A DNA stretch of 64,000 bases from an uncultured Bacilli bacterium (GTDB lineage Bacteria > Bacillota_I > Bacilli_A > RF39 > UBA660). The stretch covers positions 24,556-88,555 of the forward strand of contig CAKPGL010000003.1 in the NCBI GenBank assembly GCA_934154785.1, read 5' to 3'. This document shows, one piece after another, positions 63,467-64,000 of this stretch. A program made the position numbers and the translations under genes. Positions within the stretch are counted from its first letter, which is position 1. Each line of letters opens with the position of its first letter. The notes under the pieces are model-generated. The model saw only the letters and a program-made list of their open reading frames with translations, made no database searches and had not been told where the DNA came from.

Positions 63467-64000
63467 TTAACATTTTCCACCGTTATCTTCAAAATATGAT
63501 TCAATATATTTTACTAAAACTTTAGCTTTGTTAAATTGTTTATCTTTAACAACATTTATAATATAATCACTACCACTTGCATCAATAATATTATCATCTT
63601 TATCATATTCTATTAGATAAGTATACTTTTCACCATTAAGTTGACAATTAAGAAGAACAGTTTGATTTTCTTTTATAGTCATAGAGTCTTTTTTAGCACC
63701 AAACATAATATTTATGAAAATAGTAATAGCAAAACCAACAACAAAAATTATTCCCAAGACTTTTAGTATCTTAATTATTATTTCGGCAAGTTTTTCGGTA
63801 TTATTTACTTTTTCTACTAATACTTGTTTAATGTCATTATTTAATAATTCATCAATACTAACATTTAGTGCTTTAGATAATAATTTTAACTGTTCAGGAT
63901 TTGGAGAGGTTTCACCAAGCTCCCAATTTGATATTGTTTGTCTAGTAACATCAACTTTTTCTGCTAATTGTTCTTGTGAAAGTTTACAATCTTTTCTTAG
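63467..64000 (-). CDS. XRE-family regulator with C-terminal membrane domain (runs off the right edge)
   Basis: The minus strand from the window edge reads LRKDCKLSQEQLAEKVDVTRQTISNWELGETSPNPEQLKLLSKALNVSIDELL, a complete Cro/CI-type helix-turn-helix minus its first residues, followed by a linker, one membrane segment (IIKILKVLGIIFVVGFAITIFINIMF) and a small extracellular domain ending EDNGGKC. The frame is open from 64000 to 63467 (178 codons). It is a membrane-bound regulator, probably of the element's surface-protein genes. Confidence 0.85.
   Translation of the reverse strand, partial: LRKDCKLSQEQLAEKVDVTRQTISNWELGETSPNPEQLKLLSKALNVSIDELLNNDIKQVLVEKVNNTEKLAEIIIKILKVLGIIFVVGFAITIFINIMFGAKKDSMTIKENQTVLLNCQLNGEKYTYLIEYDKDDNIIDASGSDYIINVVKDKQFNKAKVLVKYIESYFEDNGGKC

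Overview
The window is very AT-rich DNA from a low-GC Gram-positive bacterium (Bacillota) using the standard genetic code. It carries endospore genes: a gerA-type germinant receptor operon, a dacB-spmA-spmB cassette and a CotS/YutH-like coat kinase. Gene order around scpA-scpB, dacB-spmA-spmB-rluB and nfu-yutH resembles Bacillus. Small intergenic gaps, a Tad-type pilus locus and several recombinase modules suggest a spore-forming, gut-type Bacilli/Erysipelotrichia-like lineage; I cannot name a species.

Layout. 1-4.2 kb: glycolysis genes (pgk, tpiA) co-transcribed with a glycolipid glycosyltransferase and a flippase-like membrane protein. 4.3-6.7 kb: a large membrane-anchored protein with a zinc-protease HELMH motif. 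7.0-9.4 kb: a decayed serine-recombinase module. 10.2-17.4 kb: a compact six-gene operon (Rel-type (p)ppGpp enzyme, a free-standing class II aminoacyl-tRNA-synthetase-like enzyme, a SAM methyltransferase, a protein with faint class II synthetase resemblance, a P-loop kinase fused to an MccF/LD-carboxypeptidase domain, and a second MccF-like protein). I consider this the most likely undescribed system in the window. 17.4-19 kb: a graveyard of mobile-element gene fragments. 19-25 kb: rRNA methyltransferase, gerA operon and ferredoxin. 25-33.6 kb: sporulation and chromosome-segregation genes, with an ABC-2 exporter, lipoprotein and antirepressor remnant inserted among them. 33.7-41.1 kb: tRNA-Ala and the Tad/Flp pilus operon. 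41.5-42.3 kb: an apparently solitary MvaI/BcnI-type restriction endonuclease. 42.3-43.7 kb: twelve tRNA genes. 43.7-58 kb: housekeeping genes (S1 protein, Nfu, SecA, PcrA, HtpG) plus a SIS protein/WYL regulator pair that, with an integrase remnant, lies between 16-bp direct repeats. 56.6-59.1 kb: a nitrate/sulfonate/thiamine-precursor-type ABC importer whose permease gene is cut off by a serine-recombinase element that runs from about 59.1 kb past the end of the window and carries a second HELMH protease-like protein and an XRE-type membrane regulator.

How genes work together. The Rel/synthetase-like/methyltransferase/kinase/MccF operon looks like one pathway making or neutralising an aminoacyl-nucleotide type molecule. 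The pilus operon encodes assembly ATPase, two TadB/TadC membrane proteins, CpaB, a Flp-like pilin and two minor pseudopilins. Small frameshifts and nonsense mutations are concentrated in mobile-element genes (two recombinase modules, RhuM, antirepressor, integrase, DUF4375-like), whereas the housekeeping genes are intact.
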